From positions 1-64,000 of the forward strand of contig JBBDMS010000028.1 in NCBI GenBank assembly GCA_040878185.1: a stretch of 64,000 nt of DNA. The letters run 5' to 3'. A program made the position numbers and the translations under genes. The stretch's first letter is position 1. Every line of letters starts with the position of its first letter. The notes beneath the pieces are model-generated. The model was given only the letters and a program-made list of their open reading frames with translations, was not told the DNA's origin and did no database searches. Source of the DNA: JAWXBK01 sp040878185. Lineage in GTDB: Bacteria > Pseudomonadota > Alphaproteobacteria > Dongiales > Dongiaceae. This document shows, in pieces, positions 7,577-16,845 of the stretch.

Positions 7577-8920
7577 TCAGCCGAGGGTGAAAGCGACCTC
7601 GTGGGCGGCCCGCGCGCCGCTCTTTTGCGCGCCGCCGCAGGTCATCGAAAGGCTGCCGGCGGCCGCTTCGCCGGCGAAAAACAGCCGATCGTCGAGCGTC
7701 CGCGCCAAAGCGGTGCGTGCGCCCGCGGCGCCGGGCCGCTGGTAGGCATAGCCGCCGCGCACGTCGGGATCGTTCGCCCAGCCGGTAAAGCGGCCCTTGA
7801 CGAAATGCTTGTCGACCTCGCCGCCGAAAATCTTGCGCAGCTCGCCGCGCGCGAAATCGATCGCGGCGTCTTCGCCTGCCGCCGACAATTCCCAGCCGAA
7901 GCGACCGCCGACCCAGCCGATCATCAGATCCATGTCGAACGGCCAGGTGAGAAAATAGCAGAGCTGCCGATCGTTCGCGGCGTATGAGAGCCAGTCGTTC
8001 GGCGTGAGGCCGAAACGCGTGCCTTCGAACTGCAATGGAATCTTCGCGAGCAATCCCATCGGCAGGCCGTCGATCGCTTCCTGCTTTTCAACCGGCAACG
8101 GCGGATCGAAACGGATCGCTTCGCTCGCCAGCACGCCGGTCGAAACGGTGACGATGCAGGCCTTCGCATTGATCGTGCCCGACGGCGTTTCGACCGAGAC
8201 GCCGCTGCCACCCCAGCGCACCAATGTCGCGGGCGTCGACAGACTCACCGGCACGTCCTTGCCATAGAGCGCGACGATCGTACCGTAGCCTTCACGCACC
8301 ATCAGATCGGGATCGGTATCGTCGAGCGACCACCAGTCATGCGCAGAGAAATCTTCGACATCCGCGCCCATCGAGAGCGGCCCGATCCAGCTCTTGCTGA
8401 CATTCGACCAAGGCAGATCGATCGGCATCGACGGTCCGGGCGCGATATCCTCGCCGGAGCCGCCGACCCTGCTGACGGCATTGATCGCCGCGTCCCAGGC
8501 ATCGTTGAACGCGCTCATCTCTTCATCGCTCGCCGGCCGGTCGCCGACGAAAACGGCTTCGCCCGCGTCGTCATGCGGCAGCAATGTGAACCCGGCCGCT
8601 TCGGCGATCGGCGTGAAGGGGTTGCGATCTGAATGATGCAGCCACGAACAGCCGTGATCGAACGGCAATCCGAAACTCGTCGTGTCTGTGAAGGCGCGAC
8701 CGCCGATGCGGTCTTTCGCCTCGATCGCGACGAAACTGATTCCCTTTTCGGCGAGCGTATGCGCGGCGGCGAGCCCGGCGGCGCCGGCGCCGATGATCAC
8801 CACATCGGGATTCGACGATTGTGCCCGCGCCCAGGCTGGCAAAGTCGTGCCCGCCAGCAGCGCTGCAAGGAAGCGGCGGCGGTCGATCCCGGTCGTGGCG
8901 AAGCGGCCGGGATATCGCAT
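7577..8920 (-). CDS. Tat-exported FAD-dependent amine oxidase, second paralog, in an RND operon
   Basis: The 447-residue protein has the same layout as the gene at 5911: a Tat motif DRRRFLAAL (residues 13-21), an ARA cleavage site near 33, GAGAAG at 44-49, KDRIGGR, and a C-terminal FAGE segment. The ATG at 8920 was chosen because it lies four bases after the stop of the RND pump gene and gives a normal Tat signal. The longer frame to 9007 would overlap the pump gene. As last gene of an adaptor-pump-oxidase operon it may oxidise, in the periplasm, an amine handled by the pump. That functional link is inference. Confidence 0.88.
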   Translation of the reverse strand: MRYPGRFATTGIDRRRFLAALLAGTTLPAWARAQSSNPDVVIIGAGAAGLAAAHTLAEKGISFVAIEAKDRIGGRAFTDTTSFGLPFDHGCSWLHHSDRNPFTPIAEAAGFTLLPHDDAGEAVFVGDRPASDEEMSAFNDAWDAAINAVSRVGGSGEDIAPGPSMPIDLPWSNVSKSWIGPLSMGADVEDFSAHDWWSLDDTDPDLMVREGYGTIVALYGKDVPVSLSTPATLVRWGGSGVSVETPSGTINAKACIVTVSTGVLASEAIRFDPPLPVEKQEAIDGLPMGLLAKIPLQFEGTRFGLTPNDWLSYAANDRQLCYFLTWPFDMDLMIGWVGGRFGWELSAAGEDAAIDFARGELRKIFGGEVDKHFVKGRFTGWANDPDVRGGYAYQRPGAAGARTALARTLDDRLFFAGEAAAGSLSMTCGGAQKSGARAAHEVAFTLG

Positions 8921-8924
8921 CGCT

Positions 8925-11900
8925 CTACTCCGCAGGGGCAGGTTCGTGTTCGGCGGCAACGGTACCATGTCGGCGCGCGAACACCAGATAGGCGGCGGGC
9001 ACGACAAACAACGTGAACAGCGTGCCGCAGAGCATGCCGCCGACGATCACCCAGCCGATCTGCTGCCGGCTTTCAGCACCCGGCCCCGTCGCCAGCGCGA
9101 GCGGCAGCGCGCCCAGCACCATCGCACCGGTCGTCATCATGATCGGGCGCAACCGGATCGACGCCGCCTCGACCACCGATTCGATGGCGCTCTTGCCGGT
9201 TTTGCGGAGCTGGTTCGAAAACTCGACGATCAAAATTCCGTGCTTGGTCACCAGTCCGACCAATGTCACCAGTCCGATCTGGCTGTAGACGTTGAGCGTA
9301 CCGCCGGTGAGCCACAAGGCGGCAAGCGCGCCGGTCATCGCGAGCGGCACCGAGAGCATGATGATGAACGGGTCGAGGAAACTCTCGAACTGGGCGGCAA
9401 GCACCAGATAGATGAACAGCAGCGCCAGGACGAACACGGTATAGAGCCCGCCCGATGCCGACAGGAACTCGCGCGACTGGCCTTTATAGTCGATCTGCAT
9501 GCCCGGCCCGCCGACCTCGGCGACGACCTGCTCGAGATAGGCGAGCGCCGCGCCGAGCGCATAGCCGTCGGCCAGCGACGCCGACAAGGTGGCCGCGCGC
9601 AGCTTGTTGAAATGCGGCAGTTCGCGCGGCGCCACCGATTCCTCGATCGTCACGAGATTGGCCAGCTCGACCATCGTGCCGTCGCTGGCGCGCACGAAGA
9701 TCGGGGCGATATCGCGCGGCACCGCGCGGTCGAAGCCTTCGACCTGCACGATCACCTCATACTCCTCGCCGGCGCGCTCGAAGCGGGTGACATTGCGCCC
9801 GCCGAGCATGGTTTCCAGCGTGCGACCGATCGCGACCACGTCGACGCCGATATCGGCCGCCTTGTCGCGTCCGACCTCGACGCGGATTTCGGGCTTGTTG
9901 AGGCGCAGATCGGAATCGAGATTGATCAGGCCCGGGTTCTCGCGCGCCCGTTCGATCACCCGATCGACGATCGCCTGCAGCTCTTCATAGGTGCGCGTCG
10001 TCAGCAATACCATCTCGACCGGATTGCTGCGCGAGCCGCCGCCGCCCAGCGAGGCGGGCGTGGTCGGCACCGCGCGGATGCCGGGAATCATGTACATCGG
10101 ATTGCGCAGCGTCTCCGCGATCTCGCGCGAATTGCGGTCGCGATCCTCCCAGGGCTGCAGTCGAAGGAATGAAATGCCCTGCGACACGGTGGGCGACCCG
10201 ACCACCAGAAAATAACTCCGCAATTCAGGCACCTCGGCATAGAGCGCCTCGAGCTTGCGCGCGTTCTCGCTCATCACCTCGGGCGTTGCGCCCTCGGGCC
10301 CCGAGAAAATGCCGACGACCACGCCGCGGTCCTCGACCGGCGCGAGTTCGGATTCGAGATGGCTGTAGAGCCACCAGGCCGCGATCGCGACCGGCAGCAG
10401 CAGCGCCATGACGAGAACCGGCGTGCCCATGAGCCCGCCCAGCGTGCGCCGATAGCCGGCGATCAGCCCGTTCATGCCGCGATCGATCGCCGCCGAAATC
10501 GCCATGCGTCGCTTCTGCGGGCGCAGGAACTGTCCGCACATCATCGGCGAGAGGGTGAGGGCGACGAAGCCCGAGATGAGAACGGCTCCGGCCAGCGTCA
10601 TCGCGAATTCGGCAAACAGCCGGCCGGTTCGCCCTTCGGAGAAGCCGATCGGCGCGAACACCGCGGCCAGAGTCAGCGTCATCGCGACCACGGCAAAACC
10701 GATCTCGCGAATGCCCTTGATCGCGGCGGCGACCGGCTCCATGCCCCGTTCGATATGGCGGTAGATGTTCTCGAGCACGACGATCGCATCGTCGACCACG
10801 AGGCCGATTGCCAGCACGAAGGCGAGCAACGTCAGCGTGTTGATCGAGAATCCGAACATATAGATAAGCGTGAACGCACCGATCAGCGAGACCGGAATGG
10901 TAACGATCGGGATCAGCGTCGCGCGAACGTTGCGCAGGAAGAAAAAGATGACGAGAACGACCAGAGCGGCCGCCTCGCCGATGGTAAGAAACACCTCTTC
11001 GATCGACCGTTCGATGAAGATCGATGTGTCGTTGCCGATGCTGACGGTCATGCCGGGCGGCAGGCTGGCGATGATGTCGGGCAGCGCGTCGCGCACCGCC
11101 TGGCTGACATCGAGCGGATTGGCAGTCGCCTGCTTGATGACGCCCAGCGCGACCGACGCCTCGCCGTTCTGGCGCGCGATCACGCGTTCGTCCTCCGGGC
11201 CGAGCTCGATCCGCGCCACGTCGCCGAGCCTTATCAGATAGCCTTCGGCGCGGCGCAGGATGATGGCCTCGAACTCCGTCGTCGAACTGAGGCGCGTCTC
11301 TGTCAGGACGGTGAATTCGCGCGCATCGCTTTCGATCCGGCCGCCCGGCACGTCGACATTCTGCTGCAGGATCGCCGTCTCGACATCGGTCGGCGTCACG
11401 CCGAAGGCGGCCATCCGTGCGCGGTCGAGCCAGATGCGCATCGCATAGCGCCGTTCGCCGAACACGCGCACGTCTGCGACGCCGGTGATGGTGGCGAGCT
11501 GGTCGCGCACCTGGCGCTCGGCGAGGTCCGACACTTCGAGAATGTCGTGCCGGTCGCTGGAGAAGGCGAGATAAATGATCGGCGAGGCGTCGGCCTCGAC
11601 CTTCGAGACGATCGGTTCGTCGATCTCGTCAGGCAGGCGCCCGCGGACCCGGGCGACGCGGTCGCGCACGTCGTTCGCCGCGGCATCGGGATCGCGCTCG
11701 AGATTGAAGCGCACAGTGATGCGGCTTTCCTCGGCGCGGCTCGATGATTCGATGATGTCGATGCCTTCGATACCCGAAATCGAATCCTCGAGCGGATTGG
11801 TGACCTGGGTTTCGACGATCTCGGCGCTCGCGCCGGGATAATCGGTGCGGACGCTGACGACCGGCTCGTCGATGTTGGGATATTCGCGCACCGAGAGCCG

Positions 11901-11990
11901 GTCATAGGAGACGATACCGACCAGCATCACGATGAGGCTCAGCACCGTCGCGAAGACCGGCCGGCGGATGCAGAGTTCGGAGAACCACAT
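8925..11990 (-). CDS. RND family multidrug efflux pump, inner-membrane subunit
   Basis: The 1021-residue protein is of AcrB/MexF length. The N-terminus (FSELCIRRPVFATVLS) begins the first membrane helix. The proton-relay pair D400-D401 lies in the fourth-helix motif LVVDDAIVVLENI. The RND motif GRTGRLFAEFA and the TLSPMMC segment follow in the first half, and the second half repeats the layout with a large periplasmic loop. It works as a proton-driven trimer with the adaptor encoded 62 bases upstream. No outer-membrane channel gene is present, so the pump must recruit one from elsewhere. It is followed after four bases by an amine oxidase gene. Confidence 0.95.
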   Translation of the reverse strand: MWFSELCIRRPVFATVLSLIVMLVGIVSYDRLSVREYPNIDEPVVSVRTDYPGASAEIVETQVTNPLEDSISGIEGIDIIESSSRAEESRITVRFNLERDPDAAANDVRDRVARVRGRLPDEIDEPIVSKVEADASPIIYLAFSSDRHDILEVSDLAERQVRDQLATITGVADVRVFGERRYAMRIWLDRARMAAFGVTPTDVETAILQQNVDVPGGRIESDAREFTVLTETRLSSTTEFEAIILRRAEGYLIRLGDVARIELGPEDERVIARQNGEASVALGVIKQATANPLDVSQAVRDALPDIIASLPPGMTVSIGNDTSIFIERSIEEVFLTIGEAAALVVLVIFFFLRNVRATLIPIVTIPVSLIGAFTLIYMFGFSINTLTLLAFVLAIGLVVDDAIVVLENIYRHIERGMEPVAAAIKGIREIGFAVVAMTLTLAAVFAPIGFSEGRTGRLFAEFAMTLAGAVLISGFVALTLSPMMCGQFLRPQKRRMAISAAIDRGMNGLIAGYRRTLGGLMGTPVLVMALLLPVAIAAWWLYSHLESELAPVEDRGVVVGIFSGPEGATPEVMSENARKLEALYAEVPELRSYFLVVGSPTVSQGISFLRLQPWEDRDRNSREIAETLRNPMYMIPGIRAVPTTPASLGGGGSRSNPVEMVLLTTRTYEELQAIVDRVIERARENPGLINLDSDLRLNKPEIRVEVGRDKAADIGVDVVAIGRTLETMLGGRNVTRFERAGEEYEVIVQVEGFDRAVPRDIAPIFVRASDGTMVELANLVTIEESVAPRELPHFNKLRAATLSASLADGYALGAALAYLEQVVAEVGGPGMQIDYKGQSREFLSASGGLYTVFVLALLFIYLVLAAQFESFLDPFIIMLSVPLAMTGALAALWLTGGTLNVYSQIGLVTLVGLVTKHGILIVEFSNQLRKTGKSAIESVVEAASIRLRPIMMTTGAMVLGALPLALATGPGAESRQQIGWVIVGGMLCGTLFTLFVVPAAYLVFARRHGTVAAEHEPAPAE

Positions 11991-12052
11991 GGCGCGCTGC
12001 CCCGGTGGCTCAGCGGGCGCCGGTTCGGCGGGCGAGATATCGGATGCGCGCC

Positions 12053-13120
12053 TCAGCCACCGCTGCCGCCCACGACCTGCACCTCGGCGCCATCGAACAG
12101 CCGGAGCTGTCCGGCGGTGACGATTTCGGCGCCGACTTCGATGCCGCCGGTGACCTCGACGGCGCCGCGCACGCGCTGGCCCAGTTCGACCGCGACGAAG
12201 CGCGCATAATTGTTTTCGACCACATAGACATAATTGCGTTGGCCGAGCGGCACGATCGCGGCCTCGGGCACCATCAGTGCCGCGTCGATCACGTCGTAGA
12301 TGAGGTCGATGCGCGCGAACAAACCGGGCCGCAGCTTGCCGTCGTCATTGGGAATACGCGCGCGCAATACCAGCGAGCGGCCGCTTTCGTCGACCAGCGG
12401 GTCGATCGCATAGACATTGCCGTTGACGATTTCCCCGCCGATCGCATCCACCGTGACGGCGATATCCTGGCCGATATAGGTGCGGGTGAAATGGATTTCG
12501 GGGATGCGGAAATCGACCTTGAGCGGATCGATCGATTCGAGGTTCACGATGATATCGCCGGATTCGACATATTGCCCGACGCTGACCCGACGCAATCCGA
12601 GGACGCCATCGAAGGGGGCGAGGATCACCGTCTTGTCGATCATGGCCTGGGCGAGTTGCAGATCGGCGCGATCGGCCTTGAGTTGCGCGTCGGCCTCGTC
12701 GAGCGCGCGCTGCGTACCGGCCTCGCGCGCCAGAAGCTCGCGGGCGCGATCGTAGTTCGACTCGGCGAGCGAAATGCGCGCCTGCACCGCGGCGATTTCC
12801 GCCTGGTATATCGACTGGTCGAGCGTAACGATCGGCTCGCCCGCGGCGATCGTCGTGCCCTCGTCGGCGTGGATCGCGACGATCCGCCCGGCGATTTCCG
12901 GGCTCACCATGATCGATTCGTTGGAGCGCAGGGTGCCGACCGCGGGGATGGAGAGGGTCAGGCGCTGGGTTTCGGCCAGGACCGTTTCGACCGGAACGGC
13001 CGGTTGCTGGAAAGCCACGCTGGCCGGCGCCGCCCCGTCGGGGCTGGCGCGCAGATACCAGTAACCGCCGCCCCCGGCGGCGATCAGCAGGAGGATAAAA
13101 AAGACTGATCGGGCGCGCAT
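12053..13120 (-). CDS. RND efflux periplasmic adaptor (membrane fusion protein)
   Basis: The 355-residue protein is an HlyD/AcrA-type adaptor. A single N-terminal hydrophobic helix (residues 5-20) anchors it in the inner membrane and there is no lipobox. Next come the first lipoyl half (SPEIAGRIVAIHADEG), a coiled-coil hairpin rich in Ala, Glu and Arg (about 105-155), the second lipoyl half (ILAPFDGVLG), and beta-barrel and membrane-proximal domains ending in a glycine-rich tail. It bridges the RND subunit and an outer-membrane channel. It is the first gene of the adaptor-pump-oxidase operon. Confidence 0.93.
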   Translation of the reverse strand: MRARSVFFILLLIAAGGGGYWYLRASPDGAAPASVAFQQPAVPVETVLAETQRLTLSIPAVGTLRSNESIMVSPEIAGRIVAIHADEGTTIAAGEPIVTLDQSIYQAEIAAVQARISLAESNYDRARELLAREAGTQRALDEADAQLKADRADLQLAQAMIDKTVILAPFDGVLGLRRVSVGQYVESGDIIVNLESIDPLKVDFRIPEIHFTRTYIGQDIAVTVDAIGGEIVNGNVYAIDPLVDESGRSLVLRARIPNDDGKLRPGLFARIDLIYDVIDAALMVPEAAIVPLGQRNYVYVVENNYARFVAVELGQRVRGAVEVTGGIEVGAEIVTAGQLRLFDGAEVQVVGGSGG

Positions 13121-13210
13121 TTCCTAGCCACAGGGGACGGTATCAGAAACAACCTACCGTGTCTCACGGATGGATGACGAATTTCCTGCGCGGGGCCGGG
13201 AAAAATTCGG

Positions 13211-13792
13211 TCAGAAACCCGAATTCGGCTCCGTGAGGAACGCGATCTCCGCCTCGGTCGAGGTCCGGCCGAGTGTCTGGTTACGGTGCGGAAACCTGCC
13301 GAAGCGCCGGATGATCTCGTGATGCCGCTCGACGAACCAGAGATGCTCGCGCAGGCGCTCGGCCGCCTCGGGCCCGTGCGCGGCGGCCCATTCCCGGAAC
13401 AGGTCGACGCAGCGGTCCTGATCGGCGAGCGCTTCGCTATGTTCGAACGGCAGATAGAAGAAAAACTGCCGGTCGAGCGGCGTCTCGCGATCGAAACCAT
13501 GTGCGATCGCGCGGGTCGCGACGGCGCGCGCATCGGCGTCGCTCGCGAAGGCGCGCGGGCTCGAACGGAACATGTTGCGCGGCAACTGGTCGAGCAGCAG
13601 CACGAGGGCGAGCGCGCTCTCCGGTGCCGCTTCCCAGTCGGCGAGCTTGCCGTCGGCGGCCGCGCGCTGCTGGCCGCTGAAACGCCGCGCCAGTTCGGCA
13701 TCGAACGCGTCTTCCTTTACGAACCAGCGTTCCCGCGCATACGCCGAAAACCAGAAATCGAGCAACGCGCGCGGATCGGTCTCTGCGCTCAC
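13211..13792 (-). CDS. DUF924 family protein
   Basis: The 193-residue protein has the DUF924 pattern: LLDFWF near the N-terminus, a central LLLDQLPRNMFR segment, a FFYLPFEHSE segment, then ERHHEIIRRFGRFPHRN near the C-terminus. The fold is alpha-helical (tetratricopeptide-like) and the biochemical function is unknown. The start is a GTG at 13792 that overlaps the stop of the upstream glutathione transferase gene as GTGA, so the two are translationally coupled. DUF924 genes next to GST genes suggest a shared minor role in stress or detoxification, which is inference. Confidence 0.88.
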   Translation of the reverse strand: MSAETDPRALLDFWFSAYARERWFVKEDAFDAELARRFSGQQRAAADGKLADWEAAPESALALVLLLDQLPRNMFRSSPRAFASDADARAVATRAIAHGFDRETPLDRQFFFYLPFEHSEALADQDRCVDLFREWAAAHGPEAAERLREHLWFVERHHEIIRRFGRFPHRNQTLGRTSTEAEIAFLTEPNSGF

Positions 13793-14430
13793 GCCGCCAG
13801 CTCGTTGACGCCGAGAATGCCCTGAACGGCTCGCCGGGCCCGGACCGCAGCCGCGCAGCGCGCGACATCGGGAAAGCGATCGGCGATGCCGGGGCAGCTC
13901 TGCTGCCAGTTCGACAGCATGAAGGCGAAGGCATCGGGAACCGAGAAGCGCTCGCCGAGGAAATAGGGCCCGTGTGCGGCGAGATGCCGGTCGAGGGGNN
14001 NNNNNNNNACGCGACCCCACAGGGTCGCGACGTCGTTCATCGCACTGTCGATCACCGCCTGCGTTCCCGACGGATCGGTCGTGTGACGCTCCGGATAATA
14101 AAACCGCAGGATCGCTGGCTGCAGCGTGTTGGTGAGGAATACCAGCCATTGCAGCGCGCTGCCCAGTTGCGGGTCGCCCGATGGCGGCAGCAGGGCCGCC
14201 TGCTTGTAGCGATCGGCGAGCAGCAGGCAGATCGCGGCGGATTCGGTCACGATCTGTTTGTCGTCGGTTACCAGGGTCGGCACCTTGCCGCCGGGGTTGA
14301 GCTTCAGATAGTCGGGGTCGCGCGCAGCCGCGAGATCGACCGACACCAGCTCGTAGGGTTGGCCAGCCTCTTCGAGACAGATTTGCGGCGCAAGGGCGGC
14401 GCTGTTGGGCGCCCAATAGAGCGTGTACAT
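13789..14430 (-). CDS. Glutathione S-transferase family protein (contains assembly gap)
   Basis: About 213 residues. The N-terminal thioredoxin-like domain contains NPGGKVPTLV and a glutathione-binding TESAAI motif. The C-terminal helical domain has HGPYFLGERFSVPDAF, the usual N-capping box region. Ten N bases fall in the middle (13999-14008), yet the same frame reads as GST on both sides, so the gap length is right modulo three or close to it. The ATG at 14430 was chosen because GST domains begin at the MYTLYW segment. It is coupled to the DUF924 gene through GTGA. Confidence 0.85.
   Translation of the reverse strand: MYTLYWAPNSAALAPQICLEEAGQPYELVSVDLAAARDPDYLKLNPGGKVPTLVTDDKQIVTESAAICLLLADRYKQAALLPPSGDPQLGSALQWLVFLTNTLQPAILRFYYPERHTTDPSGTQAVIDSAMNDVATLWGRXXXXPLDRHLAAHGPYFLGERFSVPDAFAFMLSNWQQSCPGIADRFPDVARCAAAVRARRAVQGILGVNELAA
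13999..14008. other. Assembly gap (10 N)
   Basis: Ten consecutive N bases lie inside the GST gene. Just beside them, an 8-bp inverted repeat CGCGACCC/GGGTCGCG (14010-14017 and 14022-14029) with a CACA loop could have stopped sequencing polymerase and caused the gap. Confidence 0.98.
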
Positions 14431-14548
14431 CGGCAGGCTTCCTCCCCGGAATTGCGAGGGCGACATGGTGACCGGCGGCAACCGCCTGTCAAGCGTGGGC
14501 GCGACTGTCCCGCGGTTCCCGTCGGTCTACGGCGCGCTGCGGAAACGA

Positions 14549-14577
14549 AAACGCCCGGACCAATGGTCCGGGCGTTT
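14549..14577 (-). terminator. Intrinsic terminator of the BI-1 family gene
   Basis: Perfect 13-bp arms AAACGCCCGGACC/GGTCCGGGCGTTT enclose a 3-base loop. Read on the minus strand the hairpin runs into TTTTCGTTTCC. It begins 28 bases after the stop codon of the gene ending at 14606. Confidence 0.9.
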
Positions 14578-14605
14578 CCCGATCGGATGACGCTGTCGCG
14601 TGGGT

Positions 14606-15340
14606 CTAGTTGCGGTTGCCCATCAGGCGCAGCAGCATCAGGAACAGGTTGATGAAGTCCAGATACAGCCGCAGCGCACCCATGATCGCCTTCTTGGTGG
14701 CGACCCCGGCATCGTCCTGCACATCGTACTCATGCTTGATGCGCTGGGTGTCGTAGGCGGTGAGGCCGGTGAAGATCAGCACGCCGATCACCGACACCGC
14801 GAACTGCAAAGCCGAGCTCTGCAGGAACATGTTCACGATGCTGGCGAGGATGATGCCGATCAGGCCCATGATCAGGAACGAGCCCATGCCGGTCAGATCG
14901 CGCTTGGTCGTGTAGCCGAACAGGCTCATCGCCGCGAACGTGCCCGCGGTGATGAAGAAGACCCGTGCGATCGACGCGCCGGAATAAGCAAGAAAGATGT
15001 ACGAAATCGACAGGCCCATCACGGCGGCAAACGCCCAGAACAGGATCTGAGCGACGCCGGCCGACATGCGATGCACGCCGAAGCTCAGCACCAGCACGAA
15101 ACCGAGCGGGGCGAGCATGACGACCCACTGCAGCGGCGTCGCGTAGATGGCGTTGAGCATCGTCGGCGAATTCGCCGTCAAATAGGCGATGACGCCGGTC
15201 AAGGCGAGCCCGCCGGTCATGTAGTTGTACACCCGCAGCATGTACTGGCGGAGGCCGACATCGATCTGGGCCGCCTCGGCCTGGGTGCGCGTCATCCGCT
15301 GCGCACCGGTCACGTTTCTGCGGTCGGGTCCGAATGCCAT
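14606..15340 (-). CDS. BAX inhibitor-1 / YccA family membrane protein
   Basis: The 244-residue protein has about seven hydrophobic helices and belongs to the BI-1/YccA (TMBIM) family, whose members act as Ca2+ leak channels or modulators of membrane proteases. A soluble N-terminal part with QAEAAQIDVGLRQYM leads into the first helix at YNYMTGGLALTG. A late TAYDTQRIK segment with acidic residues, and a C-terminal ALRLYLDFINLFLMLLR helix, match the family. The ATG at 15340 gives the usual length. The frame stays open far upstream, but that part is antisense to trpS. Its own terminator lies just downstream, and it is divergent from trpS. Confidence 0.92.
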   Translation of the reverse strand: MAFGPDRRNVTGAQRMTRTQAEAAQIDVGLRQYMLRVYNYMTGGLALTGVIAYLTANSPTMLNAIYATPLQWVVMLAPLGFVLVLSFGVHRMSAGVAQILFWAFAAVMGLSISYIFLAYSGASIARVFFITAGTFAAMSLFGYTTKRDLTGMGSFLIMGLIGIILASIVNMFLQSSALQFAVSVIGVLIFTGLTAYDTQRIKHEYDVQDDAGVATKKAIMGALRLYLDFINLFLMLLRLMGNRN

Positions 15341-15625
15341 GATCTGCCAAATCCCTCGTTGGTGAAACGCGGGTCCAATATCGGGGGCATAGCCCTGCAA
15401 ATCAAGCGTAACCGGTTGCGGGCCCGGCCAGAATCCGAACCGGCCCCCCATGGCGAGGCGGCAGAAACAGCCGCGCCGGCCGGCTTGACCGTGCCGGGCG
15501 GGCCTTGCGATAAGGCGCGGCCCATCGGATTTGGCGGTCCTTGCCGGGTGCCGCATCGAACCGAAAACCGGCCGGGCCTCGTCGCCAACCCTTGCCGATT
15601 GCCGCAGCGAAGGTCGCTTCCCGCC

Positions 15626-16687
15626 ATGAACCAGTCGAACGCGTCGGGCGCAGAGCCCCTGAGCCGCATCTTTTCCGGCGTCCAGCCAACCGGAAACCTG
15701 CATCTCGGCAATTATCTCGGCGCGATCCGCAACTGGGTGAAGCTGCAGGAAAGCTTCGACTGCCTCTATTGCATCGTCGACATGCATGCGATCACCGTCT
15801 GGCAGGACCCGGCCGAGCTGCGCAAGAGCACGCGCGAGGTGGCGGCCGCCTTCCTCGCCGCCGGCATCGATGCGCGCAAGCAGATCGTGTTCAACCAGAG
15901 CCAGGCCTCGGGCCATGCGCGGCTCGCCTGGATTCTGAATTGCGTGGCACGGCTCGGCTGGCTGAACCGCATGACCCAGTTCAAGGAGAAGGCGGGCAAG
16001 GATCGCGAGAACGCCTCGGTCGGGCTCTATGCCTATCCTTGCCTGATGGCCGCCGACATCCTCGCCTACAAGGCAACGCATGTGCCGGTCGGCGAGGACC
16101 AGAAGCAGCATATCGAGCTCGCCCGCGACATCGCGCAGAAGTTCAACAACGATTTCGGGATCGAGTTCTTTCCGCTGCCCGAGCCGCAGATCTTCGGCAC
16201 CGCAACGCGTGTGATGAGCCTGCGCGACGGCACCAAGAAAATGAGCAAGTCCGATCCGAGCGATTATTCGCGGATCAACATGACCGACGATGCCGACACG
16301 GTCGCGCTCAAGATCCGCAAGGCGAAGACCGATCCCAACCCGCTGCCCGGCCCCGACGCGCTCGATGGAAAGGGCGAGGTCGAGGCGCTGCGCTGGGCGG
16401 AACGGCCGGAGGCGTTCAACCTGCTCGGCATCTATGCGGCCTTGTCCGACAAGAAGCTCGCGGCCGCGCTGGCCGAATTCGAAGGGCAGAGTTTCTCGCA
16501 GTTCAAGCAGGTGCTGACGGATCTCGCGGTCGCGACGATCGGCCAGATCGGCAACGAGATGAAACGCCTGATGGCCGATCCGGCGGAGATCGACGGCGTG
16601 CTGCGCGACGGGGCCGAACGCGCCCGCGGCCTCTCCGATCCGATCGTGCGCGAGGTCGAGGGGATCGTCGGCTTCCTGCATCCCTAG
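15626..16687 (+). CDS. trpS: Tryptophanyl-tRNA synthetase
   Basis: The 353-residue class I synthetase charges tRNA-Trp. The HIGH-like signature PTGNLHLGN is at residues 21-29 and KMSKS at 205-209. Other hallmarks are QMTQF-like RMTQFKEKAG, YPCLMAADIL, and VGEDQKQHIEL of the ATP/Trp pocket. The ATG at 15626 is followed by about 15 extra residues before the family core, so a start slightly downstream cannot be excluded, but no other ATG is available. It is monocistronic here; many alphaproteobacteria have murJ just upstream, which is not the case in this window. Confidence 0.97.
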   Translation: MNQSNASGAEPLSRIFSGVQPTGNLHLGNYLGAIRNWVKLQESFDCLYCIVDMHAITVWQDPAELRKSTREVAAAFLAAGIDARKQIVFNQSQASGHARLAWILNCVARLGWLNRMTQFKEKAGKDRENASVGLYAYPCLMAADILAYKATHVPVGEDQKQHIELARDIAQKFNNDFGIEFFPLPEPQIFGTATRVMSLRDGTKKMSKSDPSDYSRINMTDDADTVALKIRKAKTDPNPLPGPDALDGKGEVEALRWAERPEAFNLLGIYAALSDKKLAAALAEFEGQSFSQFKQVLTDLAVATIGQIGNEMKRLMADPAEIDGVLRDGAERARGLSDPIVREVEGIVGFLHP

Positions 16688-16845
16688 GCAGTTACGCGAG
16701 CGCCGGCCCGCGATCCCGGTGCCGCGATGGCCGCGTCGCGATCCCTATAGCGTGAACCCTGCCGCGATCCTTGCGGCAACCGGGCCCGACCCCCATGTCA
16801 GCGCCGGCATCGCCTGCGCACCCGCGTTCTTGTTAGACTGGCCCC

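Noticed and set aside
14600..15625. N-terminal extension of TrpS to 14600
   Set aside because: The extension is antisense to the BI-1 family gene and its terminator, and TrpS length is normal from 15626.
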